A stretch of DNA of 5,640 bases from Chitinophagaceae bacterium (GTDB lineage Bacteria; Bacteroidota; Bacteroidia; Chitinophagales; Chitinophagaceae). This document shows positions 1 to 5,585 of the stretch, piece after piece (the stretch's first letter is position 1; every line of letters begins with the position of its first letter). The DNA is taken from contig JAIEQT010000266.1 in NCBI GenBank assembly GCA_019747455.1, positions 1-5,640 on the forward strand, given 5' to 3'. Below the pieces are notes generated by a model, which was given only the letters and a program-made list of their open reading frames with translations, was not told the origin of the DNA and ran no database searches. The position numbers and the translations under genes are program-made.

Positions 1-1365
1 GATTCTACTAATACGTACACCGGGGGCGGGGGGTTTTTGGTAGAGTGTAACGGTAGGGCCAACTGTTGCAGCTATACGTTGAATCGCAATATCATAGTTT
101 TTGAGTGTGGCTATGATTTGATTTTTATTGGTTTCTAACTCTTGAGGATCATGAACAATTTTTTCACTACCATGGGTTTCGAGTAAGTTTAATCCGGGAT
201 ATTTATAGTCTTTGAGATCGAGGGTAGCATCGTATTTAGTAGACAGTGATCCTACTGCAGCTTTTTTAACAACAACTTCATCTTCTATTTCCGGGGTTTC
301 TTTTATTTCTAGTTCTAGATCTGGGTTTTGAGATACAGGTTCCGGGATACGAGTTTCCGGTTCAGCGATACGAGATATAGGTTGGATAACGGTTACTGAG
401 GGGCTAGTTATAGGATCATTTAATTCCGCTACCTTACCCCTCACACCTTCAACCTCATCTTCCTCATCCCTTTCACCTTCCTTCTCATCCCCTTCAAACT
501 CTTTCTCCACAACATCAAATTGATTTAAAGGATTGGGATTTTCCTCTTCTTCCTCGGGCAGTATAAGCGTACCATCTCCGTTTAGTTTATTATTGCTGAG
601 GGGTATTTCGTCCTCCACCCCATTCGATCCCAAATGCTCGGGACTCAGGGTGACATCTGCAGCATTTGAAATATGATAGGGATTCAGCGTTTCCTCTTCG
701 GGCTTTATATCTGCTTCACTACTACCCGATATTTTAGGAAAATTCCATTCCGGTATTTTGAAAGTTGGGTTAAAGCGCCAAATAAAATAACTAAAAGCAG
801 CTAAGCCTAATAAAGCTCCGGTACCTATATTGCCTATCCATTTAACAAGCCAGGCGCTTACTAATTCACCCGCGGCGCCGCCCCAAGAGAAGGCAGCTCC
901 TTTTGTTGCGAAAGCAAATCCTACACTAAATACCAGTAATCCTACCAACACGTATTTTACATTTCGGAGAAGCTTAAAGATTTTCTTTCCGAATAATAGA
1001 TTTACGCCTAACACAAAAAAGAAAGTACAGAACAAATAAGATGCAAGACCGAAGCCATTGTACCAAAAATTATGCGCACAGTATGCGCCTAGTACCCCCA
1101 ATAAATTACTTACACGTACATCGTCTGTTGCAAAAATTCGGATCCCAAATTGTTGTACCTTATCTTGATCTTCTTGCCACGTGAATAAGTAGGAAGTGAG
1201 TGCTACGAAAAGAAAAAGCGTAAAGAGTAAACTGGCGGCACCGGCAATTTTTTGGGTACGCTCATCTTTCACTACTTCAGTTACGGTCACTTCCGCTTCT
1301 TTATCGGGAGCGAGTTGTTCGGGATCGGGCGGAGGTGGCGTTTTCTTTTTTAAGCTATTAGCCAT
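1..1365 (-). CDS. ftsK: DNA translocase FtsK, N-terminal part (3' end outside window)
   Basis: FtsK/SpoIIIE-family membrane-anchored DNA pump, which moves chromosome DNA through the closing septum and coordinates dimer resolution. The 455 codons present run unbroken from an ATG at 1365 to the left edge. Seen: a basic, proline-rich N-terminus; four hydrophobic segments at roughly residues 40-62, 105-126, 138-156 and 179-196 (FtsK_4TM layout); an acidic, Pro/Glu-rich linker at about 200-375; then the start of the translocase alpha domain at about 386-455, with GPTVT (436-440) and APGVRISRI (447-455), the hallmark stretch just before the motor. The Walker A/B motor and the gamma DNA-reading domain would lie beyond base 1. 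Bacteroidota FtsK proteins are usually about 800-900 residues, so roughly half is visible. An 85-bp gap follows the DUF423 gene, so ftsK may have its own promoter. The linker contains low-complexity repeats (see repeat entries). The family call is firm. Confidence 0.94.
   Translation of the reverse strand, partial: MANSLKKKTPPPPDPEQLAPDKEAEVTVTEVVKDERTQKIAGAASLLFTLFLFVALTSYLFTWQEDQDKVQQFGIRIFATDDVRVSNLLGVLGAYCAHNFWYNGFGLASYLFCTFFFVLGVNLLFGKKIFKLLRNVKYVLVGLLVFSVGFAFATKGAAFSWGGAAGELVSAWLVKWIGNIGTGALLGLAAFSYFIWRFNPTFKIPEWNFPKISGSSEADIKPEEETLNPYHISNAADVTLSPEHLGSNGVEDEIPLSNNKLNGDGTLILPEEEEENPNPLNQFDVVEKEFEGDEKEGERDEEDEVEGVRGKVAELNDPITSPSVTVIQPISRIAEPETRIPEPVSQNPDLELEIKETPEIEDEVVVKKAAVGSLSTKYDATLDLKDYKYPGLNLLETHGSEKIVHDPQELETNKNQIIATLKNYDIAIQRIAATVGPTVTLYQKPPAPGVRISRI
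334..375 (-). repeat. 21-bp tandem repeat (two copies) in the ftsK linker
   Basis: Two adjacent 21-nt units encode the heptads SRIAEPE and TRIPEPV (FtsK residues 331-344). The octamer GATACGAG recurs at 346-353 and 367-374, exactly 21 bases apart. The repeat length keeps the reading frame, as expected for a disordered linker that tolerates slippage-driven length change. Confidence 0.6.
429..521 (-). repeat. G-free pyrimidine-rich tract (degenerate repeats) in the ftsK linker
   Basis: The plus strand has no G for 93 bases and is mostly C and T; the minus (coding) strand is therefore C-free and purine-rich. It is made of degenerate copies of about 21-22 nt, for example TCTTCCTCATCCCTTTCACC followed by TCCTTCTCATCCCCTTCAAA. 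It encodes a Glu/Asp/Gly/Lys-rich segment (FtsK residues about 283-312) inside the linker. The reading frame stays open, so this is a compositionally odd part of a real gene, not a break in it. Confidence 0.6.
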
Positions 1366-1370
1366 GTTAA

Positions 1371-1378
1371 CAAATATA
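1371..1378 (-). promoter_or_regulatory. Candidate -7 box of an ftsK promoter
   Basis: The minus strand reads TATATTTG, a full match to the Bacteroidota -7 consensus TAnnTTTG, and lies only 5 nt before the ftsK ATG. A transcript from it would start at or very near the ATG, giving little or no leader. No convincing -33 TTG/TTTG box is present 17-23 nt upstream, so a chance AT-rich match is quite possible. Confidence 0.25.
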
Positions 1379-1450
1379 AGCTTTGCTACAAGCTAAAAGA
1401 ACGGGTATAGATCAATGTGCAAAACTGATACATGGCAGCAAAGTTTTCCA

Positions 1451-1843
1451 CTATTCCAGCTTGGCATTAATACCCAATGCTAAAAAAAGCCAGCCAAGGA
1501 TAAATGACAGCCCTCCCACCGGAGTGATAGCGCCAATAAAATTTAATCCTGTGATAGTATTTATTTTGAGTAAAGTAAGTATGTACAAAGAGCCAGAGAA
1601 TAAACAAATGCCTACAATAAAAAAAGTACATGCATTTTTGATTTTTTTATCAGGAAAGTTTTTGAATAAGATCCCGGCTATTAATAGTGCAAGCGCGTGA
1701 TAAAACTGATATCGAACGGCTGTTTCAAAGGTATTAAGTGTAGCTTCATCGGCATAATTTTTTAACCCATGTGCGCCGAAAGCGCCAAGTGCCACTGCTA
1801 ATGCGGCTAACATAGATGCGATAAGCATATTTGTTTTAAGCAT
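1451..1843 (-). CDS. DUF423 (YgdD/TMEM256-like) small inner-membrane protein
   Basis: A 130-residue, very hydrophobic protein of the DUF423 family (E. coli YgdD is of similar length). Its molecular role is not established. Seen: four membrane segments at about residues 5-26, 47-63, 71-92 and 102-125. Family signatures are GAFGAH (20-25), RYQFYH (44-49), FSGSLY (82-87) and TPVGG (107-111). I chose the ATG at 1843 because the N-terminus then aligns almost residue for residue with YgdD. A TTG three codons upstream (1852) would add only Met-Gln-Ser. The ATG lies inside the last codons of aroK: the two genes overlap by 8 nt, so translational coupling in one transcript is likely. No Shine-Dalgarno is seen, only an A-rich stretch before the start, which is normal for Bacteroidota. 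The family is secure; the function is unknown. Confidence 0.9.
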   Translation of the reverse strand: MLKTNMLIASMLAALAVALGAFGAHGLKNYADEATLNTFETAVRYQFYHALALLIAGILFKNFPDKKIKNACTFFIVGICLFSGSLYILTLLKINTITGLNFIGAITPVGGLSFILGWLFLALGINAKLE

Positions 1844-2342
1844 GCTTTGCAATTATTTTTTTAAATGTTTTCAGATTGATATCCTCCCCCGAAATAGTTT
1901 CCAAAGCTAAACTGTACCATAGTTGTCTTTCTGCCAGTTTTTGTTGTAAAAAATCACCCAACGCTTCATCAGAAATATTTTTTATCAAGGGTCTGTGTTC
2001 TTTTTCCGGCAACAATCTTTTCACCAACACATCGATGGGTTCGTTTAGCCAAATGGTAACCCCTTCTTGATTCATATATTGCATGTTATCGTGGAAGCAA
2101 GGGGTGCCGCCACCGGTAGCTACTACAAAATGTTTTTTCTCTTTGAACCAGCGAAGTAATTCGGCTTCTTTTTTTCTAAAATAAGCTTCCCCATCTTGTT
2201 CAAAAATTTCGGCAATGGTTTTCTCTTCATGAAATTCTACCAAGGTATCCAAATCATAGCCTCCTGTTTTCAACAGTTTGGCTAGCTGCTGCTTCCAATG
2301 GCTTTTGCCACTGCCCATCATGCCGAGGAGGAAAATTTTCAT
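1836..2342 (-). CDS. aroK: Shikimate kinase
   Basis: A 168-residue cytoplasmic P-loop kinase that phosphorylates shikimate at the 3-hydroxyl with ATP, the fifth step of the chorismate (aromatic amino acid) pathway (EC 2.7.1.71). Seen: Walker A GMMGSGKS at 7-14; the shikimate-site aspartates in DLD (D30, D32) followed by E36; EIFEQDGEAYFRKKE (45-59) containing the substrate-binding Arg56; the TGGG loop at 76-79; the LID arginine in HRPLI (R117); and the adenine-side motif R139-x3-Y143. Every catalytic residue I would look for is present and the length is typical. The ATG at 2342 puts the P-loop at the usual position. The stop overlaps the start of the DUF423 gene. No other aro gene is visible, so the pathway is not clustered here. 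Confidence 0.95.
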   Translation of the reverse strand: MKIFLLGMMGSGKSHWKQQLAKLLKTGGYDLDTLVEFHEEKTIAEIFEQDGEAYFRKKEAELLRWFKEKKHFVVATGGGTPCFHDNMQYMNQEGVTIWLNEPIDVLVKRLLPEKEHRPLIKNISDEALGDFLQQKLAERQLWYSLALETISGEDINLKTFKKIIAKHA

Positions 2343-2356
2343 AAGTCAATTTTCAA

Positions 2357-2413
2357 TCTTCAATGTACAATCTTCAATCTGGAATACAAAAAGATCAGAT
2401 TGTAAATTGAAGA
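2357..2413. repeat. Long AT-rich inverted repeat (hairpin) between acyl-CoA dehydrogenase and aroK
   Basis: Arms of 17 nt at 2357-2373 (TCTTCAATGTACAATCT) and 2397-2413 are complementary at 16 of 17 positions, with a 23-nt loop. A further 4-bp pairing inside the loop (ATCT 2377-2380 with AGAT 2392-2395) could extend the stem. The left side also holds a direct repeat, CAATCTTCAAT, at 2354-2364 and 2368-2378. The element fills most of the 78-bp gap, starts 7 nt past the dehydrogenase stop and ends 15 nt before the aroK ATG. It lacks the GC-rich stem and T-run of an intrinsic terminator. It resembles the short CAAT/TTCAAT intergenic repeats often seen in Bacteroidota; its role is unknown and it could affect mRNA processing or stability. 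Confidence 0.65.
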
Positions 2414-2420
2414 CTGTAGA

Positions 2421-3605
2421 TTATTTAAACGCGTTCAATCCGGTTATATCCATACCTGTAATAAGCAAGTGTACATCGTGTGTACCCTCATAAGTGATTA
2501 CACTTTCTAAGTTCATCATGTGGCGCATGATACTGTACTCACCCGTAATACCCATACCACCGAGCATTTGTCGGGCTTCGCGCGCAATATTAGTAGCCAA
2601 TTCGCAACTATTTCGTTTAGCCATACTTACTTGCTGTGGGGTACCTTTCCCTTCATTCATCAATACCCCTAATCGCCAAACCAATAACTGTGCTTTTGTA
2701 ATTTCAGTTATCATTTCGGCTAATTTTTTCTGTTGTAATTGAAAGCCCCCAATAGGTCTATCGAATTGAATTCTTTCTTTACTGTAACGTAAAGCTGTAT
2801 CGTAGCAATCCATAGCTGCCCCTAATGCCCCCCAGGCAATGCCATAGCGCGCTTTTGTTAGGCAACCAAGTGGGCCTTTTAACCCTTTTATATTTGGTAA
2901 GATATTTTCTTTAGGCACTTTTACATTATCAAAAACCAGTTCACCTGTTGCACTGGCCCTTAAGCTCCATTTACCGTGTGTAGTTGGTGTGCTAAATCCT
3001 TCCATCCCACGTTCTACAATGAGCCCACGGATCTCTCCTGCTTCATCTTTTGCCCAAACCACAGCTATTTGTGCAAATGGGGCATTACTGATCCACATTT
3101 TGGCCCCATTTAAAATTACATGGTCGCCGGCGTCTCTGAAATTAGTGATCATACCGGCCGGATTACTCCCATGATCAGGTTCTGTTAGCCCAAAACAACC
3201 TAACCATTCACCGGAAGCCAGCTTAGGCAAGTATTTATTTCTTTGTTCTTCATTGCCATAAGCATAAATGGGATGCATAACAAGGCTTCCTTGTACACTG
3301 GCCGTACTTCTTACGCCACTATCTCCCCTTTCCAGTTCCTGCATCATAATGCCATAGCTGATATAGTCTAGCCCGCCTCCACCATATTGCGTGGGTATGG
3401 TAGGTCCAAAACAGCCTAACTCACCCATTTGCTTTACAATTTGTTGCGGGAATTCGGCTCGTTGTGCATAATCCTCTATGATAGGTGATATTTCTTTTTT
3501 TACATAAGCCCGTACCGTTTCCCGAATAAGCTTATGTTCATCGGTTAATAACTCATCTACTAAATAATAATCTGGCGATTGAAAAAGATCGGTTCTGGCA
3601 GCCAT
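2421..3605 (-). CDS. Acyl-CoA dehydrogenase, glutaryl-CoA dehydrogenase type
   Basis: A 394-residue FAD-dependent acyl-CoA dehydrogenase. It most resembles glutaryl-CoA dehydrogenase (EC 1.3.8.6), which oxidises and decarboxylates glutaryl-CoA to crotonyl-CoA in lysine/tryptophan breakdown and passes electrons to electron-transfer flavoprotein. Seen: the helical N-domain; DSGVRS (95-100), whose Arg99 matches the arginine that binds the glutaryl carboxylate in the human enzyme; SLVMHPIYAYG (107-117); the FAD/substrate motif LTEPDHGSNP (139-148); KMWISN; GKWSLRASATGE; ARYGIAWG; ARQMLGGMGI; and TYEGTHD, with the catalytic-base glutamate at about 373. Many of these blocks match human GCDH nearly residue for residue. 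I chose the ATG at 3605; an in-frame GTG at 3626 would add seven residues that the family does not need. The gene stands alone, with no ETF or other lysine-pathway gene nearby. The family call is firm and the substrate call is strong but inferred. Confidence 0.92.
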   Translation of the reverse strand: MAARTDLFQSPDYYLVDELLTDEHKLIRETVRAYVKKEISPIIEDYAQRAEFPQQIVKQMGELGCFGPTIPTQYGGGGLDYISYGIMMQELERGDSGVRSTASVQGSLVMHPIYAYGNEEQRNKYLPKLASGEWLGCFGLTEPDHGSNPAGMITNFRDAGDHVILNGAKMWISNAPFAQIAVVWAKDEAGEIRGLIVERGMEGFSTPTTHGKWSLRASATGELVFDNVKVPKENILPNIKGLKGPLGCLTKARYGIAWGALGAAMDCYDTALRYSKERIQFDRPIGGFQLQQKKLAEMITEITKAQLLVWRLGVLMNEGKGTPQQVSMAKRNSCELATNIAREARQMLGGMGITGEYSIMRHMMNLESVITYEGTHDVHLLITGMDITGLNAFK

Positions 3606-3693
3606 CCTGTAATTTTTTTGAGACACACGAAAATACAGAAGGAATTACAACCTTTTAGCGAAATCGTTCTCTTAATAGAGAAAAATTAGTCAT
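3606..3693. promoter_or_regulatory. Divergent intergenic region with a small hairpin
   Basis: These 88 bases must carry the promoters of both the leftward dehydrogenase and the rightward exported-protein gene. A perfect 6-bp inverted repeat, TTCTCT (3667-3672) / AGAGAA (3677-3682) with a 4-nt loop, lies 11 nt before the ATG at 3694. It could be a small operator or a leader hairpin. On the minus strand TATTTTCG is close to the TAnnTTTG -7 box but has no well-spaced -33 partner. No promoter can be named with confidence. Confidence 0.3.
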
Positions 3694-4638
3694 ATGCCTA
3701 CTTCAACATCATCCCTACTGCGCTATATTGCCAGTTTTCTACTCGTTTTAATTGTATGTAGTTTATTTGCCCAAGAAAAATCTGGAGTGAACTGGTCTGT
3801 TAAACTCCATAAATCGTTCAACAAAACCGTTCCGATCAATTCCAGACAGATTGTGTTGAATAATAAGTTTGGAGCCATGGAAATCGAAAACTGGGATCAG
3901 AAAGAAGTTAAAATCGAAGCCAGTATTAACGTAGCTGCTCAAAACAATGAAACAGCTCAAGATATGCTCGATCGTATTTCAATTGATGAACTAAGTACCA
4001 CCGATAAAATTGGCTTTAGAACTTTATGGAAAGAGAACCAGCAAAATTGGAATGACGGCAAGAGTTACGAAATAAGGGTGAACTATAAAGTTTGGTTACC
4101 CAACGGTACAAAACTGATCGCAGAAAACAGTTTTGGTCCGCTTACCATTGGCGATTATGCCGGACAAGCAGAACTAATCAGTAAATACGGAAATTTAACG
4201 GCAGGCAATCTTAGCAAGGGCGTTATGGTAAGGGTAGAATTTGGAAGAAGTGACATCAAAACATTAACTGACGGAGAACTTGTATTCAAATATTCGAAAG
4301 GGAATATCGGGGCCTTATCGGGCGATATTAGTGCGGTTTTTGAATTTTCCAACGGACTTGATATTCCTTTGGGTAATGGGTTAAAAAAATTTACAGTAAA
4401 AGCGAATTATTCGTCGCTCTATTTTTTAACTGAGCCCGGTTTTAATGCAGACTATGATTTTGTTTTTAACAATGGTAGTGCCAGTGGCAAAGGAAATATT
4501 AAACTGACTGAAACAACTGAGCAACGTAATCAATACTACAATCCTATTAAAAAATACAAGGGAACTATAGGTAAAGGCGGAGATACCCAGATGACGGTTA
4601 AAAGTAATTTTGGGAGTTTGCGGATTTTGGGTGGGTAG
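3694..4638 (+). CDS. Exported DUF4097/adhesin-like beta-solenoid protein
   Basis: A 314-residue protein of unknown function. Seen: a signal peptide with hydrophobic core at about residues 8-25 and probable cleavage after LFA (26/27). Cys22 lies in LIVC, a poor lipobox, so a soluble periplasmic or surface protein is more likely than a lipoprotein. The mature part repeats a short rung of the form N-x-F/Y-G-x-L-x-I: NKFGAMEIE (57-65), NSFGPLTIG (145-152), SKYGNLTAG (163-170), VEFGRSDIK (181-188), FKYSKGNI (198-205), FEFSNGLD (216-223) and SNFGSLRI (304-311). Spacing is about 18 residues between 145 and 223, as in a beta-solenoid. This matches the DUF4097/putative adhesin proteins that Bacteroidota often encode near sigma/anti-sigma genes, but none is visible here. 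The ATG at 3694 gives the complete signal peptide. It is transcribed away from the dehydrogenase and ends with TAG; no terminator hairpin follows. Confidence 0.8.
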   Translation: MPTSTSSLLRYIASFLLVLIVCSLFAQEKSGVNWSVKLHKSFNKTVPINSRQIVLNNKFGAMEIENWDQKEVKIEASINVAAQNNETAQDMLDRISIDELSTTDKIGFRTLWKENQQNWNDGKSYEIRVNYKVWLPNGTKLIAENSFGPLTIGDYAGQAELISKYGNLTAGNLSKGVMVRVEFGRSDIKTLTDGELVFKYSKGNIGALSGDISAVFEFSNGLDIPLGNGLKKFTVKANYSSLYFLTEPGFNADYDFVFNNGSASGKGNIKLTETTEQRNQYYNPIKKYKGTIGKGGDTQMTVKSNFGSLRILGG

Positions 4639-4639
4639 G

Positions 4640-4673
4640 TTGAGGTGTAGACGAAATAGTTGCTGTATCTTTA
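4640..4673 (+). promoter_or_regulatory. Candidate promoter before the toxin-antitoxin relic
   Basis: TTG at 4640-4642 and TATCTTTA at 4666-4673 (7 of 8 to TAnnTTTG) are 23 nt apart, at the upper end of the spacing reported for Bacteroidota promoters. They lie just upstream of the ATG at 4689. The TTG overlaps the end of the upstream gene. A weak match seen by eye only. Confidence 0.2.
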
Positions 4674-4688
4674 TGATCAACATTAGTT

Positions 4689-4856
4689 ATGACGCATATC
4701 TTAATTGATAAAAAAAATACATTCTAGTTCCTGAAAAGGAGTATAAAAAACTTCAATTAACTGCGGCCAGAAAACACCCCCAGTAAAAAAGTTGGTCTTG
4801 AATCTGGTCGCAAGCAAGCACTTAAATTAATTGATCAGTGGGCAAAAGGAAAATAA
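4689..4856 (+). pseudogene. Frameshifted remnant of a small antitoxin-like gene
   Basis: No intact frame spans this stretch, but three frames join into one plausible protein of about 55 residues. An ATG at 4689 reads MTHILIDKK, then hits TAG at 4725 after a run of eight A (4710-4717). One extra A would continue into YILVPEKEYKKLQLTAARKH, the style of an antitoxin N-terminus. That frame stops at 4784, near a C-run and A-run. A second shift continues as TPSKKVGLESGRKQALKL and ends IDQWAKGK at TAA 4854-4856. The last codons overlap the toxin-like remnant that follows, as in type II antitoxin-toxin pairs. The antitoxin family (Phd, RelB or ParD type) cannot be decided. Both breaks are at homopolymers, so they could also be sequencing errors; the truncated partner argues for real decay. 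Confidence 0.5.
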
Positions 4857-4969
4857 CAATCCTCGAGCCAGCTTATACAGCTGTTGCGGAAATTGCCTAT
4901 TTCATTGAACATAAAGGATTACCGGATACAGCCAAAAGATTTGTTAATAATGCGTTCAATTTTCTTTAA
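4838..4969 (+). pseudogene. Truncated ParE/RelE-like toxin remnant
   Basis: An open frame of 43 codons that could start at GTG 4838, inside the end of the antitoxin-like remnant. It contains ITILEPAYTAVAEIAYFIEH, then KGLPDTAKRFVNNAFNFL, then TAA. This follows the N-terminal helix pair of ParE/RelE-superfamily toxins: a beta strand ending in P, then a helix with I-x-x-I/F-I-x-x-x, then a Gly-rich turn and A-x-R-F. Family members are about 90-105 residues. Here the C-terminal sheet with the active-site or gyrase-contact residues is missing, and neither other frame downstream supplies it, so the 3' half was probably deleted. It is not expected to be a working toxin. The assignment rests on pattern similarity seen by eye. 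Confidence 0.5.
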
Positions 4970-5021
4970 TTTTACTACATACTTCATGATTGTATAATAA
5001 CTTTATTGAAAACTTGTGCAT

Positions 5022-5585
5022 ATGAAAATCAAATTACTTACAATTTTTATTTTTATAATTAAAATCAGTTTCTCACAAGAACTTTCTGTAGCTTTTTTTG
5101 CGGGTACTGGAAAATCATACATTATTGAGGGGGTTTCTAGAAGAACGAATGCTCGATATGGAGTTCCAGTATCTCTAACGGGACTAGTTGCATTTACCCC
5201 AAAAGAAAGTAATTGGTCGGTTTCTCTGTCAACTCAACAAATTTCTACAAGTGTTTCCGGTAGCGACATTATAACAAATCAAATTTTAAATGGGGATGTC
5301 TACTCAACAAGTATATTTTTGTTACTACAGTACGAAAAAAAAATATCTGACAAAAACAGTTTTGGATACAACTTTGGAATTGGTGTTACAAAAGAAACCA
5401 TCAGACCACAAAGGACAATCGCTTCAGCCGATATACAAAATAGTTACAGTAGTATTGCAACAAGTTGTTTTTGGGCTCATAAATTAAGTAGCCAATTTGA
5501 TATAATAACAAGTCCATCTCTACTCAACCATGATCCAGCCAAATCATTGAATTACTTGATTAATGGAAAAGGGAACTGTGTGTAA
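5022..5585 (+). CDS. Exported beta-barrel-like outer membrane protein, probably 3'-truncated
   Basis: A 187-residue protein without a recognised name. Seen: a clear signal peptide, MKIKLLTIFIFIIKISFS, with probable cleavage before QELS. The mature part has alternating polar/aromatic strands typical of a small outer-membrane beta-barrel: LSVAFFAGTGKSY, VPVSLTGLVAFTP, NWSVSLSTQQIS, STSIFLLLQYEKKI, SFGYNFGIGVTKE and CFWAHKLSSQFDIITSP. The C-terminus (NYLINGKGNCV) does not end in the aromatic beta-signal strand expected of such barrels, and the stop codon lies exactly where an insertion-sequence-like end begins (about 5581). I infer that the true 3' end has been displaced. I chose the ATG at 5022; a GTG two codons upstream (5016) is possible but needless. 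Its closest domain is probably an OMP_b-brl-type family, but this is inference. Confidence 0.6.
   Translation: MKIKLLTIFIFIIKISFSQELSVAFFAGTGKSYIIEGVSRRTNARYGVPVSLTGLVAFTPKESNWSVSLSTQQISTSVSGSDIITNQILNGDVYSTSIFLLLQYEKKISDKNSFGYNFGIGVTKETIRPQRTIASADIQNSYSSIATSCFWAHKLSSQFDIITSPSLLNHDPAKSLNYLINGKGNCV

Noticed and set aside
830..1396. Plus-strand open frames at 830-1039 and 1196-1396
   Set aside because: They lie antisense inside ftsK, have low-complexity or unnatural composition and no family features. The minus-strand frame is continuous and clearly FtsK.
1379..1443. Small inverted repeats (AAGCT/AGCTT, and CTTTGCTAC with GCAGCAAAG) between ftsK and DUF423
   Set aside because: The arms are 5-9 nt, partly mismatched and far apart, with no T-run. 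Too weak to call a terminator or operator.
1383..1700. A 105-codon plus-strand frame
   Set aside because: It is antisense to the DUF423 gene, whose minus-strand product shows clear family motifs.
2278..3174. Several plus-strand frames (2278-2493, 2494-2742, 2989-3174)
   Set aside because: All are antisense shadows of aroK and the acyl-CoA dehydrogenase, without recognisable domains.
3763..4683. Minus-strand frames at 3763-3960, 4155-4352 and 4426-4683
   Set aside because: They are antisense to the signal-peptide-bearing rung-repeat protein and have no domain features.
5290..5487. A 65-codon plus-strand frame in another phase of the barrel-like gene
   Set aside because: It overlaps the signal-peptide-bearing frame and lacks a leader or motifs. 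It looks like a chance frame in AT-rich DNA.
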